DNA from: Arthrobacter sp. Leaf337
Lineage (GTDB): Bacteria > Actinomycetota > Actinomycetes > Actinomycetales > Micrococcaceae
NCBI RefSeq assembly: GCF_001423745.1
Contig: NZ_LMPC01000001.1
Location: forward strand, 373,923-437,922
Direction: 5' to 3'
DNA length: 64,000 bases
Both the position numbers and the translations under genes were made by a program. Of the stretch, positions 47,309 through 56,737 are shown one piece after another. Under the pieces are notes generated by a model that saw only the letters and a list, made by a program, of their open reading frames with translations, was not told the DNA's origin and did not search any database. How positions within the stretch are numbered: position 1 is the stretch's first letter; each line of letters starts with the position of its first letter.

Positions 47309-49081
47309 GTGAGTGAATTGCACACGCACCAACTTCTGACCGACGACACCGGCACCGAATCGATCGAGCCGGAAGAGACCATCATCTCGGACGAAAAACC
47401 GCACGAGATTGAAGAAAAAACCTTCGCCGACTACAACGTCCGCGCCGACATCGTCGAGTCCCTGGCCGACGCCGGAATCACCCACCCCTTCCCCATCCAG
47501 GCGATGACCCTGCCCGTGGCCCTCGCCGGCCACGACATCATCGGCCAGGCGAAGACGGGCACCGGCAAGACCCTCGGCTTCGGCATCCCCGCGCTGCAGC
47601 GCGTGGTGGGACGCGACGACCCCGGATTCGATAAGCTGGCAGTCCCGGGCGCGCCGCAGGCGCTGGTGATTGTGCCCACCCGCGAACTCGCTGTCCAGGT
47701 TGCCAAGGACCTCGAAAACGCTGCCCGCAAGCGCAATGCCCGCATTGCCACCATTTACGGCGGCCGTGCCTACGAGCCCCAGGTGGAGGCGCTGCAGAAG
47801 GGCGTCGAGGTTGTTGTCGGCACCCCCGGGCGGCTGATCGACCTTTACAAGCAGAAGCACCTGAGCCTGAAGAACGTCAAAATCGTCATCCTCGACGAAG
47901 CCGACGAAATGCTGGACCTCGGCTTCCTGCCGGACGTCGAGACGCTGATCGCGGGAACCCCGGCCGTCCGCCAGACCCTGTTGTTCTCGGCCACCATGCC
48001 CGGCCCGGTCATCGCCATGGCGCGCCGCTACATGACCCAGCCCACCCACATCCGTGCTGCTGATCCGGACGACGAGGGCCTCACCAAGCGCGACATCCGC
48101 CAGCTGATCTACCGTGCCCACAGCATGGACAAGGTCGAGGTCGTCGCCCGCATCCTGCAGGCCCGGGGACGCGGCCGCACGATCATCTTCACGAAGACCA
48201 AGCGCACCGCCGCCAAGGTGGCCGAGGAACTGGTGGACCGCGGTTTCGCCGCGGCCGCCATTCACGGCGACCTCGGCCAGGGCGCCCGCGAGCAGGCGCT
48301 GCGCGCCTTCCGGAACAACAAGGTCGACGTCCTGGTGGCCACCGACGTCGCCGCCCGCGGCATCGACGTCGACGACGTCACGCATGTGATCAACTACCAG
48401 TGCGTCGAGGACGAAAAGATCTACCTGCACCGCGTCGGCCGCACCGGCCGCGCCGGAAACAAGGGCACCGCCGTGACGTTCGTGGACTGGGACGACATGC
48501 CGCGCTGGGGCCTCATCAACAAGGCCCTTGGCCTGAGCTACCCGGAGCCGGTGGAAACCTACTCCTCCTCGCCGCACCTCTACGAAGAGCTGGACATCCC
48601 CGAAGGCACCAAGGGCCGCCTGCCCCGCGACAAGCGCGTCCTTGCCGGCGTCGACGCCGAAGTCCTCGAGGACCTGGGCGAGACCGGCAAGAAACCCGGG
48701 CGCGGCAGCGCAAGGGACGGCGGACGGGACACCGCCCGTGGCGGAAGCACCGGCGGCGGACGGGACGGCAGCCGCTCCGGCGGACGCGATTCCCGCCGCA
48801 GCGACGCCGGCGGCAGCCGGGACAGCGCCGGACGCGAGGGCTCACGCTCAGGTGACCGCCGCCGTCGTTCCTCCGACAGCAGTTCAGCAGCCGCTCCCGC
48901 TGCCGAGGCGGCCCCGGTGGCAGCTCCGGTGGCAGCTGCGGTGGCAGCTGCGGCGCCCGCCGAGGTTGACCGGGCCACCCGCGCCCGCCGCCGCACCCGC
49001 ACGCGCCGCCGCAACGGCGAAGTTGTGGGCGGCGGAACTGCAGCGCAGGACGGCGCGCACCACGGCAACACTGAGGCCTAA
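47309..49081 (+). CDS. rhlE: DEAD-box ATP-dependent RNA helicase, RhlE type
   Basis: A 590-residue helicase. The Q-motif region FPIQAMTLP, Walker A AKTGTGKT, DEAD box ILDEADEML, SAT motif, and HRVGRTGRAG are all in order. From about residue 465 the protein becomes an Arg/Gly/Ser-rich disordered tail, then an Ala/Pro/Val stretch and a terminal Arg cluster (RRRTRTRRR), likely for RNA binding. GTG start with AAGGAAA upstream. Position matches Rv3211 beside the ferritin-like gene. Confidence 0.92.
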   Translation: MSELHTHQLLTDDTGTESIEPEETIISDEKPHEIEEKTFADYNVRADIVESLADAGITHPFPIQAMTLPVALAGHDIIGQAKTGTGKTLGFGIPALQRVVGRDDPGFDKLAVPGAPQALVIVPTRELAVQVAKDLENAARKRNARIATIYGGRAYEPQVEALQKGVEVVVGTPGRLIDLYKQKHLSLKNVKIVILDEADEMLDLGFLPDVETLIAGTPAVRQTLLFSATMPGPVIAMARRYMTQPTHIRAADPDDEGLTKRDIRQLIYRAHSMDKVEVVARILQARGRGRTIIFTKTKRTAAKVAEELVDRGFAAAAIHGDLGQGAREQALRAFRNNKVDVLVATDVAARGIDVDDVTHVINYQCVEDEKIYLHRVGRTGRAGNKGTAVTFVDWDDMPRWGLINKALGLSYPEPVETYSSSPHLYEELDIPEGTKGRLPRDKRVLAGVDAEVLEDLGETGKKPGRGSARDGGRDTARGGSTGGGRDGSRSGGRDSRRSDAGGSRDSAGREGSRSGDRRRRSSDSSSAAAPAAEAAPVAAPVAAAVAAAAPAEVDRATRARRRTRTRRRNGEVVGGGTAAQDGAHHGNTEA

Positions 49082-49089
49082 ACCCCTCA

Positions 49090-49962
49090 ATGACTGACAC
49101 CGTCTGGGCGCCGGACGGCAGCAACCTGGTGGTACACGCGGATAACGCCGAGTACCTCCCCACGCTGCCGGACGGCGCCTTCACACTCATCTACGTCGAC
49201 CCGCCGTTCAACACCGGCCGCGCCCAGAGCCGGCAGCAGACCACCATGGTGCGGAACGCGGACGGCGGCGGCGACCGCGTGGGTTTCAAGGGCCGCTCCT
49301 ATGACACGATCAAAGGCGCCCTGCACAAATACGACGACGCCTTCAGTGACTACTGGTCGTTCCTGGAACCGAGGCTCGTGGAAGCGTGGCGGCTGCTGGC
49401 CGACGACGGCACCCTCTACCTTCACCTGGACTACCGGGAAGTGCATTACGCCAAGGTGATGCTGGACGCCATCTTTGGCCGCGAATGCTTCCTGAACGAA
49501 ATCATCTGGGCATACGACTACGGCGCCCGTGCCAAGTTCCGCTGGCCCACCAAGCACGACAACATCCTGGTGTACGTCAAAAACCCGGCCAAGTATCACT
49601 TCGACAGCGCTGAAGTGGACCGCGAACCATACATGGCGCCGGGGCTGGTGACTCCGGAAAAGCGGGAGCTCGGCAAGCTGCCCACGGACGTCTGGTGGCA
49701 CACCATCGTCTCCCCCACCGGCAAGGAAAAGACCGGCTACCCGACGCAGAAGCCCGAGGGCCTGATCCGCCGCGTCGTGGCCGCTTCAAGCCGGCCGGGC
49801 GACTGGTGCCTGGACTTCTTCGCGGGCTCCGGCACCCTGGGTGCGGTGGCCGCCAAGCTCGGCCGGAAATTCGTCTGCGTGGACCAGAACCAGCCCGCCA
49901 TCGACGTGATGGCCAAGCGCCTCAGCGCCCACGCGACGTTCACGTCCTTCCCGCCCAACTGA
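49090..49962 (+). CDS. Solitary DNA methyltransferase (beta class, DPPF motif)
   Basis: A 290-residue site-specific DNA methyltransferase. Motif IV DPPFNTG (about 37-43) precedes motif I DFFAGSGT (about 248-255), the beta-class order, and DPPF favours N6-adenine over N4-cytosine. No restriction endonuclease gene is adjacent, so it is an orphan enzyme. It begins eight bases after the helicase stop with a poor ribosome-binding site, so translation probably depends on the upstream gene. The recognition sequence is unknown. Confidence 0.87.
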   Translation: MTDTVWAPDGSNLVVHADNAEYLPTLPDGAFTLIYVDPPFNTGRAQSRQQTTMVRNADGGGDRVGFKGRSYDTIKGALHKYDDAFSDYWSFLEPRLVEAWRLLADDGTLYLHLDYREVHYAKVMLDAIFGRECFLNEIIWAYDYGARAKFRWPTKHDNILVYVKNPAKYHFDSAEVDREPYMAPGLVTPEKRELGKLPTDVWWHTIVSPTGKEKTGYPTQKPEGLIRRVVAASSRPGDWCLDFFAGSGTLGAVAAKLGRKFVCVDQNQPAIDVMAKRLSAHATFTSFPPN

Positions 49963-50021
49963 CTCGCACGTCGTCATCCGCCGATTTCACAGCGCTAACT
50001 GCCAGTCAGTTGGCATACAGT

Positions 50022-50870
50022 TCAAGGACGTACGACGGCGGTTCCGGTCGCCTGCTCTTCGATCCTCGCCAAGACCTCGGGCGAGGTCAGGTTCTCGCCC
50101 AGCAGGTTCGGCTTGCCGGTGCCGTGGTAGTCGGAGGAGCCCGTGACCAGCAGGCCATGCTCCTCCGCAAGCGCCCGGAGGTAGGCCCGGCCGTCTTCCG
50201 GGTTGTCGCGGTGCTCGATCTCCAATCCGGCCAGGCCTGCGTCGATCATTTCCAGGTAGGTGCGCCTGCCCACCACGCGGCCGCGTGCGGACGCCACCGG
50301 GTGGGCGAACACCGGCACGCCGCCCGCCGCCCGGACCAGGGCCACGGCGACGGCCGGAGCCGGGGCGTAGTGCTGGACGTAATACCGGGAATGGGAGGTC
50401 AGGATCGAGGCGAAGGCTTCGGTCCTGTCCGCGACCACTCCGGCGGCCACCAGGGCGTCGGCGATGTGCGGCCGGCCGAGCGTTGCGCCGGGTGCTACGT
50501 GGTGGATGACGTCGTCCCAGCTCAGCGGGTAGTCCTCGGCCAGGAGGGTGACCATGCGTTCGGCCCGGGTGAGGCGCGCGTCCTTGGCCTTGGTGATTTC
50601 CTCCAGCAGGCCCGGGTGCGACGGGTCATGGAGATAACTGAGGAGATGGACGCTGATGCCTTCCTCGGTCCGGCAGGACACTTCCATGCCGGGCACGAGC
50701 GCAATCCCCTCGGCCCGGGCCGCGAGGGACGCCTCGGCCCAGCCGTCAGTGGAATCGTGGTCGGTCAGGGCCACCACGTCCAGGCCTGCGGCCGCGGCGG
50801 ACGCCATCACCGCTGCGGGCGCCTCCGTGCCGTCGGAAACGTTCGAGTGCGCATGCAGATCAATCTTCAC
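50022..50870 (-). CDS. PHP-domain metal-dependent phosphoesterase
   Basis: A 282-residue PHP-family protein. DLHAHSNVSDG (about 4-14), ALTDHDS and the later HYAPAP and SSDYHGTGKPN segments supply the metal-binding His and Asp residues. Relatives include TrpH/RNase AM-type 5'-3' exonucleases and 3',5'-nucleotide phosphatases. GTG start; TAGGCT (50877-50882) ends 6 bases before it, so the mRNA is probably leaderless. Confidence 0.88.
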   Translation of the reverse strand: MKIDLHAHSNVSDGTEAPAAVMASAAAAGLDVVALTDHDSTDGWAEASLAARAEGIALVPGMEVSCRTEEGISVHLLSYLHDPSHPGLLEEITKAKDARLTRAERMVTLLAEDYPLSWDDVIHHVAPGATLGRPHIADALVAAGVVADRTEAFASILTSHSRYYVQHYAPAPAVAVALVRAAGGVPVFAHPVASARGRVVGRRTYLEMIDAGLAGLEIEHRDNPEDGRAYLRALAEEHGLLVTGSSDYHGTGKPNLLGENLTSPEVLARIEEQATGTAVVRP

Positions 50871-50955
50871 CTGCCCAGCCTAGTAGATGCCTGCCGTGGG
50901 TGGCCGGTGCAGTGTGCGGTGGCCCCGGCCACGCGGCTGGTGAGACGATGGGACC

Positions 50956-52542
50956 GTGAACGATGCAGACAACACCTACAACGGTGAAACTACAGCCACC
51001 CAGCCCCTCGAAGAGCGCGTCAACAACCGCTCGCAGCGGCCCAGCTCCGACGCCTTCAAGGCCTTTATGGCCAGCAACTGGGCGCCCTCGGCACATGAGC
51101 TCCCCGATCGGGATGCCGTGGCCGACCACGCCGCGGCCCGGCGTCGCGCCATTTCGGGCCTGTTCAAGGGCGAACGCCTGGTGGTCCCCGCCGGGCCCCT
51201 GAAGGTCCGCTCCAATGACTGCGACTACCGTTTCCGCCCCCACTCCGGTTTTGCGCACCTGACCGGCCTGGGCCTGGACCACGAGCCCGACGCCGTGCTC
51301 ATTCTGGAACCGGTGCCGGAAGGTACGGGCGACGACGGCGGGAACCACCGCGCCACGCTGTACTTCCGGCCCCTGGCCGGCCGGGACACCGAACAGTTCT
51401 ATGCAGACTCCCGCTCCGGCGAATTCTGGATCGGCGCCCGCCCCACGCTCGCGGAGTTCGAGCGGAGGCTGGGCCTCGCCACGGCGCACATCGACCAGCT
51501 CGAACTCGCCATCACCAAGAACGTGGGCGCCCCCGAAATCGGCGGCATTTCCATCCGGCTGGTGCGCAAGGTGGATGACAACATCGACGCCCTCGTGGAC
51601 ACGGCCCGCTACAACACGGCCAAGGACCCGGACAACCTGGACCTGGGCGTGCTGGATGCCCTCGACGAGAAGCTCACGGAAGCCCTCTCCGAGCTCCGCC
51701 TGCTCAAGGACCCGTGGGAAATCGAGCAGATGAAAATTGCCGTGGCCGCCACGGTGGAAGGGTTTGCCGAGGTGGTCAAGGCGCTGCCCCGCGCACTGAC
51801 GCATCAGCGCGGCGAGCGGGTAGTCGAAGGCGCTTTCTTCGCCCGTGCCCGGGAAGAGGGCAACGAGCTCGGCTATGACACGATCGCGGCTTCGGGCAAC
51901 AACGCCACTGTGCTGCACTGGACGCGGAACACGGGAAAGGTCAACGCCGGCGAACTGCTGCTGCTGGACGCAGGTGTTGAGGCTGATTCCCTCTACACCG
52001 CCGACGTCACCCGCACCCTGCCCGCCAACGGCACGTTCAGCGACATCCAGCGGAAGGTGTACGAAGCCGTCCTGGACGCCGCGGACGCCGGCTTCGCCGC
52101 AGCCCGCCCCGGCACCAAGTTCCGTGACATCCACACAGCCGCCACCACGGTCCTGGCCGAACGCCTTGCCGAATGGGGCCTGCTGCCCGTGTCCGTCGAG
52201 GAGGCCATCAGCACCGAGGGCCAGCAGCACCGCCGCTGGATGCCGCACGGCACCAGCCACCACCTGGGCCTCGACGTGCATGACTGCGCCCAGGCCAAGC
52301 GTGAGCTTTACCTGGACGGCGTCCTCACTCCGGGCATGGTGTTCACCATCGAACCCGGCCTGTACTTCAAGAACGAGGATCTCGCGATTCCCGCGGAGTA
52401 CCGCGGCATCGGCGTCCGGATCGAGGATGACATCCTGATGACGGCCGACGGTCCCGTTAACCTCAGCGCCGCCCTCCCCCGAAAGGCCGACGACGTCGAG
52501 TCCTGGATGGCGGGCATCTACCAGGAAGCCGACCACGCGTAG
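50956..52542 (+). CDS. pepP: Aminopeptidase P family protein (Xaa-Pro)
   Basis: A 528-residue pita-bread metallopeptidase removing N-terminal residues before proline. The dinuclear metal ligands are visible: Asp in LLLLDAGVEAD and YTADVTRTLP, His in HGTSHHLGLDVHD, Glu in TIEPGLYF and VRIEDDIL. The N-terminal creatinase-like domain spans about 30-230. The start is GTG; GACGAT ends 6 bases before it. A terminator follows. Confidence 0.92.
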   Translation: MNDADNTYNGETTATQPLEERVNNRSQRPSSDAFKAFMASNWAPSAHELPDRDAVADHAAARRRAISGLFKGERLVVPAGPLKVRSNDCDYRFRPHSGFAHLTGLGLDHEPDAVLILEPVPEGTGDDGGNHRATLYFRPLAGRDTEQFYADSRSGEFWIGARPTLAEFERRLGLATAHIDQLELAITKNVGAPEIGGISIRLVRKVDDNIDALVDTARYNTAKDPDNLDLGVLDALDEKLTEALSELRLLKDPWEIEQMKIAVAATVEGFAEVVKALPRALTHQRGERVVEGAFFARAREEGNELGYDTIAASGNNATVLHWTRNTGKVNAGELLLLDAGVEADSLYTADVTRTLPANGTFSDIQRKVYEAVLDAADAGFAAARPGTKFRDIHTAATTVLAERLAEWGLLPVSVEEAISTEGQQHRRWMPHGTSHHLGLDVHDCAQAKRELYLDGVLTPGMVFTIEPGLYFKNEDLAIPAEYRGIGVRIEDDILMTADGPVNLSAALPRKADDVESWMAGIYQEADHA

Positions 52543-52569
52543 CCCCGGAAAGCCGTAAATCGGAAACAC

Positions 52570-52606
52570 AAAGGCCTCCGTCCGGATCGTCCGGACGGAG
52601 GCCTTT
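52570..52606. terminator. Bidirectional terminator between pepP and the stress-protein gene
   Basis: Perfect arms AAAGGCCTCCGTCCGG / CCGGACGGAGGCCTTT with a 5-base loop lie between two convergent genes. The terminal AAA/TTT serves both directions. Confidence 0.88.
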
Positions 52607-52616
52607 GGTGTTCGCG

Positions 52617-53498
52617 TTATGGCTGCGTGTTGCCCTCGGCGGGCTCATGTTTGGCGCCGCCTTCAGGCGTAGGCGCGTCGGTCACGCGCACCCCGTACTG
52701 CGGCCGGCCGTCAGGGAGGTCCGGGTAGCGCACCGCGGGCGTCGGCGCGGCCACGTGCTGGGGGTGTTCCTCGGACGCGGGCTGCGGCCCTTGGCTGACC
52801 GCTCCGGATGCCGCATGGGCGCCCGCCGGCGGCTGGTTCCCTGCCTCCGGGGTCCTCTGACCGTAGGGGTCGTTCCAACCCGCGGGCCGCTGGGGCCCCT
52901 GCTGCGGGCCGTGCTGGTGCCCGGGCTGCTGGGACGGCTGGTTCTGATAGCCCCCCTGGCCATAGGGAGCAGACCCTGCAGACGCGTCCGACGGGGTCAT
53001 GGGCAGCTGCTGCAGCATGCGCCGTGCCTCGTGGGAAGCCTCGAAAGCCACCACGACGTCGTAGTTCGTGGCCACCACCTGGCTCGTTGACGTGAAGTCA
53101 CGCTTCCCGCGCTGCGTTGCGTAGGTGACAATGCCGAAGAGCATAAAGAACGCCGCCCCCATGAGCACCGAGGTCACAATCGAGAAGTAGCCGCCGGTCG
53201 GCGAGAAGAAGGACAACATCACGCCGACAAACAAGCCGAACCACATACCGCTCAATGCGCCCGACAGAGCGACCCGGGGGTAGCTCAGCCGCCCGGTGAC
53301 GCGCTCCACCATTTTCAGGTCGTTGCCCACGATGGACACCAGCTGGACGGGGAACTGCTGGTCCGCGAGGTAGTCCACCGCCTTCTGGGCGTCCAAGTAG
53401 GAGGTATACGAACCGACGGTGTCCCCGGCCGGAACCGTGCGGAATTCATCCGGCCCGTTCGGGACACCGGCCTTGGGAGCACCAAAAATGTTTGACAT
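52617..53498 (-). CDS. General-stress (YflT/GspM-like) membrane protein
   Basis: About 293 residues. The N-terminal domain (YLDAQKAVDYLADQQFPVQLVSIVG) matches the heat-induced stress protein family. Two transmembrane helices at about 68-88 and 93-117 follow, then a conserved VVVAFEASHEARRML segment and a Gln/Gly/Pro-rich disordered tail. GGAGGT abuts the ATG at 53498, too close for normal use, while AAGAAT ends 6 bases before it. An upstream ATG at 53516 is the alternative. By position it matches Rv1234. Confidence 0.78.
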   Translation of the reverse strand: MSNIFGAPKAGVPNGPDEFRTVPAGDTVGSYTSYLDAQKAVDYLADQQFPVQLVSIVGNDLKMVERVTGRLSYPRVALSGALSGMWFGLFVGVMLSFFSPTGGYFSIVTSVLMGAAFFMLFGIVTYATQRGKRDFTSTSQVVATNYDVVVAFEASHEARRMLQQLPMTPSDASAGSAPYGQGGYQNQPSQQPGHQHGPQQGPQRPAGWNDPYGQRTPEAGNQPPAGAHAASGAVSQGPQPASEEHPQHVAAPTPAVRYPDLPDGRPQYGVRVTDAPTPEGGAKHEPAEGNTQP

Positions 53499-53562
53499 AC
53501 CTCCATTCTTGCCCATCCGGCTGTGAGCAGGCTGAAATTCAGCTAAAAGAGAGCAGACTCGG

Positions 53563-53568
53563 TAGCCT
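53563..53568 (+). promoter_or_regulatory. -10 of the MgtE-like gene (leaderless)
   Basis: TAGCCT ends exactly 6 bases before the GTG start at 53575, with no Shine-Dalgarno. Confidence 0.5.
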
Positions 53569-53574
53569 GTACAA

Positions 53575-54858
53575 GTGAGCACAAATCTTTCGCGGGTGTT
53601 TGTTGCGCGCCTTCTCGGACTGGATGTCTTCGACCCCCTGGGCGACCGGCTGGGCAGGCTGCGCGATGTCGTGGTGCTCTCCCGCGGCACCCGGGGCGCC
53701 CCCCACGTGGTGGGCATCGTGGTGGAAGTACCCGGCAAGAAGCGGGTGTTCGTCCCCATGACCAGGATTACCTCAATCGACCAGACCCAGGTCATCTGCA
53801 CCGGCCTGGTGAACCTGCGCCGCTTCGAACAGCGCGGCGCCGAAACCCTGGTGGTGGCCGAAATGTTCGACCGCCGCGTGACCCTGGCGGACGGCAGCGG
53901 CGACGCCACCATCGAGGACATCGCCATGGACCGGCACCGTTCCGGCGACTGGTTCGTCAGCAAACTGTTCGTGCGCCGCGGCCACTCCCTCTCGCCGCTG
54001 AGCCGGCTCCGCCGCAACGAGACCATGATCATCGACTGGGCGGATGCCCTGCAGGGCGCCAGGACGGAGCCCCAGGCCGCCACCCAGTTCGTGGCCACGC
54101 ACGAGGACCTGAAACCGGCCGACTTCGCCGAAGCGCTGCAGGAGATGAGCGACAAACGCCGCTTCGAAGTGGCCAGCGAACTTCAGGATGAACGGCTCGC
54201 CGACGTCCTGCAGGAGATGCCCGAAGGCGACCAGGTGGAAATCCTCTCCGCCCTCGACGTCAACCGCGCCGCCGACGTCCTCGAAGAGATGGATCCGGAC
54301 GACGCCGCCGACCTCCTCGCCGAACTCCCCTCGGCACAGGCAGAGGAACTGCTCCAGCTCATGGAACCCGAAGGGGCCGAGGACGTCCGGCGCCTCCTGG
54401 AGTACGACGAGGACACCGCCGGCGGACTCATGACGCCTGTCCCGGTGATCCTCCCTCCCGAGGCCACGGTGGCCGAAGCCCTGGCCCACGTCCGGCGCGA
54501 GGAGCTCTCACCGGCGCTCGCGTCGTCGATCTTCATTGCCCGTCCGCCGCTGGAAACGCCCACAGGGCGGTTCCTTGGCGTGGTCCACATCCAGCAGCTC
54601 CTTCGCTACCCGCCGCCCGAACCGCTCGGAAATCTGGTGGACAAGAACCTGGAACCTGTGTCGGACCAGGCCCACATCAGCGAGGTGGCCCGCACCCTGG
54701 CCACCTACAACCTGAACTCACTCCCGGTCGTCAACGAGGACGGACGCCTCGTGGGGGCGGTGACTGTTGATGACGTGCTTGACCACCTGCTGCCGGACGA
54801 CTGGCGCGCCCACGATGATGACGCCCCGATAAGGAAACTTGGAGGCCGCATTGGCTGA
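53575..54858 (+). CDS. MgtE N-domain and CBS protein lacking the channel domain
   Basis: A 427-residue soluble protein. Residues 1-130 include a PRC-barrel-like segment (RLGRLRDVVVLSRG). Residues about 185-280 are the superhelical MgtE_N domain (LADVLQEMPEGDQVEILSALD). Two CBS motifs follow (MTPVPVILPPEATVAEAL and LNSLPVVNEDGRLVGAVTVDDVLDHLL). The five-helix Mg2+ channel of MgtE is absent, so it may sense Mg2+ or nucleotides. It is overlapped by the DUF1003 gene. Position matches Rv1232c. Confidence 0.85.
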   Translation: MSTNLSRVFVARLLGLDVFDPLGDRLGRLRDVVVLSRGTRGAPHVVGIVVEVPGKKRVFVPMTRITSIDQTQVICTGLVNLRRFEQRGAETLVVAEMFDRRVTLADGSGDATIEDIAMDRHRSGDWFVSKLFVRRGHSLSPLSRLRRNETMIIDWADALQGARTEPQAATQFVATHEDLKPADFAEALQEMSDKRRFEVASELQDERLADVLQEMPEGDQVEILSALDVNRAADVLEEMDPDDAADLLAELPSAQAEELLQLMEPEGAEDVRRLLEYDEDTAGGLMTPVPVILPPEATVAEALAHVRREELSPALASSIFIARPPLETPTGRFLGVVHIQQLLRYPPPEPLGNLVDKNLEPVSDQAHISEVARTLATYNLNSLPVVNEDGRLVGAVTVDDVLDHLLPDDWRAHDDDAPIRKLGGRIG

Positions 54859-55555
54859 TCTCAGCTCACCCCGGAACTCCTCCCACCGTCCCGGAGCCAA
54901 GACATCCGCTGGCCTGGATACGCCGCTCAGCGGGCGCCAGCGCATTCTTCCCAAGTTTTCGCCGAATCCCGACGCGTTCGGCCACGCCACGGAAGGCTTT
55001 GCCCGTTTTATGGGCACGCCGACCTTCCTGGTCTACATGACGATCTTCTGCGTCTTCTGGCTGGTCTGGAATACTTTCGCGCCCGAGGCCTGGCAGTTCG
55101 ACTCGCAGGCCCTGGGCTACACCCTGCTTACTCTGATGCTGTCGCTCCAGGCCTCCTATGCGGCCCCGCTGCTGCTGTTGGCCCAGAACCGGCAGGATGA
55201 CCGCGACCGCGTGTCCCTCCAGCAGGACCGGCAGCGCGCTGAACGCAACCTCTCCGACACCGAGTACCTCACCAGGGAGCTGGCCTCCCTGCGCATCGCG
55301 CTCCGCGAGGTCGCCACCCGCGACTACGTCCGCGCCGAGCTGCGCAGCCTGCTCGAGGACATGCTGGAGGCGCAGGAGGAACTCCGCACCCATGATCCGT
55401 CCGGCGCCGGCAGCCACGAGTCGCCGAAGGACAAACTCAAGGAGAAGCTGAAGGAACGCCGCGACAAACAGCGCAACCCGCGGACCCAGCAGATCCCCAA
55501 GGTCAAGCCGGACCACCCTGGCACTCCCGCGCACCTCAATTCCCCCGAAAGCTGA
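54851..55555 (+). CDS. DUF1003 family membrane protein
   Basis: A 234-residue protein. A TTG start (54851) with GGAGG five bases upstream overlaps the preceding gene by eight bases. Two transmembrane helices lie near residues 56-76 and 87-110, with the family stretch SLQASYAAPLLLLAQNRQDDRDR. A coiled coil with Arg/Glu repeats and a Lys-rich tail follow. The family function is unknown. Its coupling to the MgtE-like gene suggests a working pair. Confidence 0.85.
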   Translation: MADLSSPRNSSHRPGAKTSAGLDTPLSGRQRILPKFSPNPDAFGHATEGFARFMGTPTFLVYMTIFCVFWLVWNTFAPEAWQFDSQALGYTLLTLMLSLQASYAAPLLLLAQNRQDDRDRVSLQQDRQRAERNLSDTEYLTRELASLRIALREVATRDYVRAELRSLLEDMLEAQEELRTHDPSGAGSHESPKDKLKEKLKERRDKQRNPRTQQIPKVKPDHPGTPAHLNSPES

Positions 55556-55566
55556 GCACTGACTGC

Positions 55567-56694
55567 ATGAGCACCCCCCTGGCCCAGGCAGTGGACGCTG
55601 CACTGGCCACTGTCATCGACCCCGAACTGCGGCGCCCCATCACCGAACTTGGCATGGTGGAGTCCGTGGACATCGCCGACGACGGCCGGGTCCGGCTCGT
55701 CGTGCTGCTCACCATTTCCGGTTGTCCGCTGCGCGGCACCATCACCGCAGACTCCGAGGCCGCGCTGTCCGCGGTCCCCGGAGTGACGGCGGTCGACGTC
55801 GAGCTCAGAGTGATGACGCAGGAGCAGCGGGACGCGTTGAAGGAAAAACTCCGCGGACCGGGCGGCCAGCGCGGCATCCCGTTCAACCAGCCCGGATCCC
55901 TCACGAAGGTGTTTGCTGTTGCCAGCGGCAAGGGCGGGGTGGGCAAGTCCTCCGTCACGGTGAATCTCGCCTGCGCCATGGCTGCCCAGGGGCTGCGCGT
56001 CGGCATCATCGACGCCGACGTGTACGGGTTCTCGGTCCCCGCGCTGATGGGCATCGACCAGGCCCCCACCCGCGTGGATGACATGATCCTGCCGCCGGTC
56101 GCGTACGGGGTGAAGGTTATTTCCATCGGCATGTTCGTCAAGGGCAACCAGCCGGTGGCGTGGCGCGGGCCGATGCTCCATCGAGCCCTTGAGCAGTTCC
56201 TCACCGACGTCTATTTCGGCGACCTGGACGCGCTGTTCCTCGACCTGCCTCCGGGCACGGGGGACATCGCCATCTCCGTGGCGCAGCTGCTTCCGAAGGC
56301 GCAGATCCTGGTGGTGACCACACCGCAGGCCGCTGCCGCCGACGTCGCCGAGCGGGCTGGTGCCATCGCCACCCAGACGGGCCAGTCCGTGGCCGGGATT
56401 GTGGAGAACATGTCCTACCTGGAAATGCCCGACGGCGGCAGGATGGAACTGTTTGGCAGCGGCGGCGGCGCTGTCCTCGCCGAGCGCCTGACCGCGACCG
56501 TCGGCGCGGATGTGCCGCTTTTGGGCCAGATTCCCCTGGATATCCTGTTGCGCGAGGGCGGCGACGCCGGCGAACCGATCGTGCTGGGCCGTCCCGAGAC
56601 CCCTGCGGCCAGGGCGCTGACGGGGATAGCGGACAAGCTGGCGGCAAGGCCGCGGGGCCTGACGGGTATGAAGCTGGGCCTCCAGCCCCGGTGA
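55567..56694 (+). CDS. mrp: Mrp/NBP35-family iron-sulfur carrier ATPase
   Basis: A 375-residue protein. An N-terminal MIP18/DUF59 domain (residues 1-95) precedes a P-loop ATPase with the deviant Walker A GKGGVGKSS (about 119-127). The C-terminal CxxC that binds a bridging Fe-S cluster in E. coli Mrp is absent: the region reads MSYLEMPDGG. I recall the same in actinobacterial relatives. The role in cluster delivery is inferred from family. It ends 43 bases from the convergent tatB. Confidence 0.9.
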   Translation: MSTPLAQAVDAALATVIDPELRRPITELGMVESVDIADDGRVRLVVLLTISGCPLRGTITADSEAALSAVPGVTAVDVELRVMTQEQRDALKEKLRGPGGQRGIPFNQPGSLTKVFAVASGKGGVGKSSVTVNLACAMAAQGLRVGIIDADVYGFSVPALMGIDQAPTRVDDMILPPVAYGVKVISIGMFVKGNQPVAWRGPMLHRALEQFLTDVYFGDLDALFLDLPPGTGDIAISVAQLLPKAQILVVTTPQAAAADVAERAGAIATQTGQSVAGIVENMSYLEMPDGGRMELFGSGGGAVLAERLTATVGADVPLLGQIPLDILLREGGDAGEPIVLGRPETPAARALTGIADKLAARPRGLTGMKLGLQPR

Positions 56695-56737
56695 TGGAGC
56701 CTGTCCCCGGGTGATTGGGCCTGTCGAAATCCGGGCC

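Noticed and set aside
47069..48577. 502-codon frame antisense to the helicase gene
   Set aside because: Composition typical of antisense shadows, and the opposite strand encodes all helicase motifs.
50860..52569. 569-codon frame antisense to pepP
   Set aside because: The plus strand carries every metal ligand of aminopeptidase P; the antisense product has no family features.
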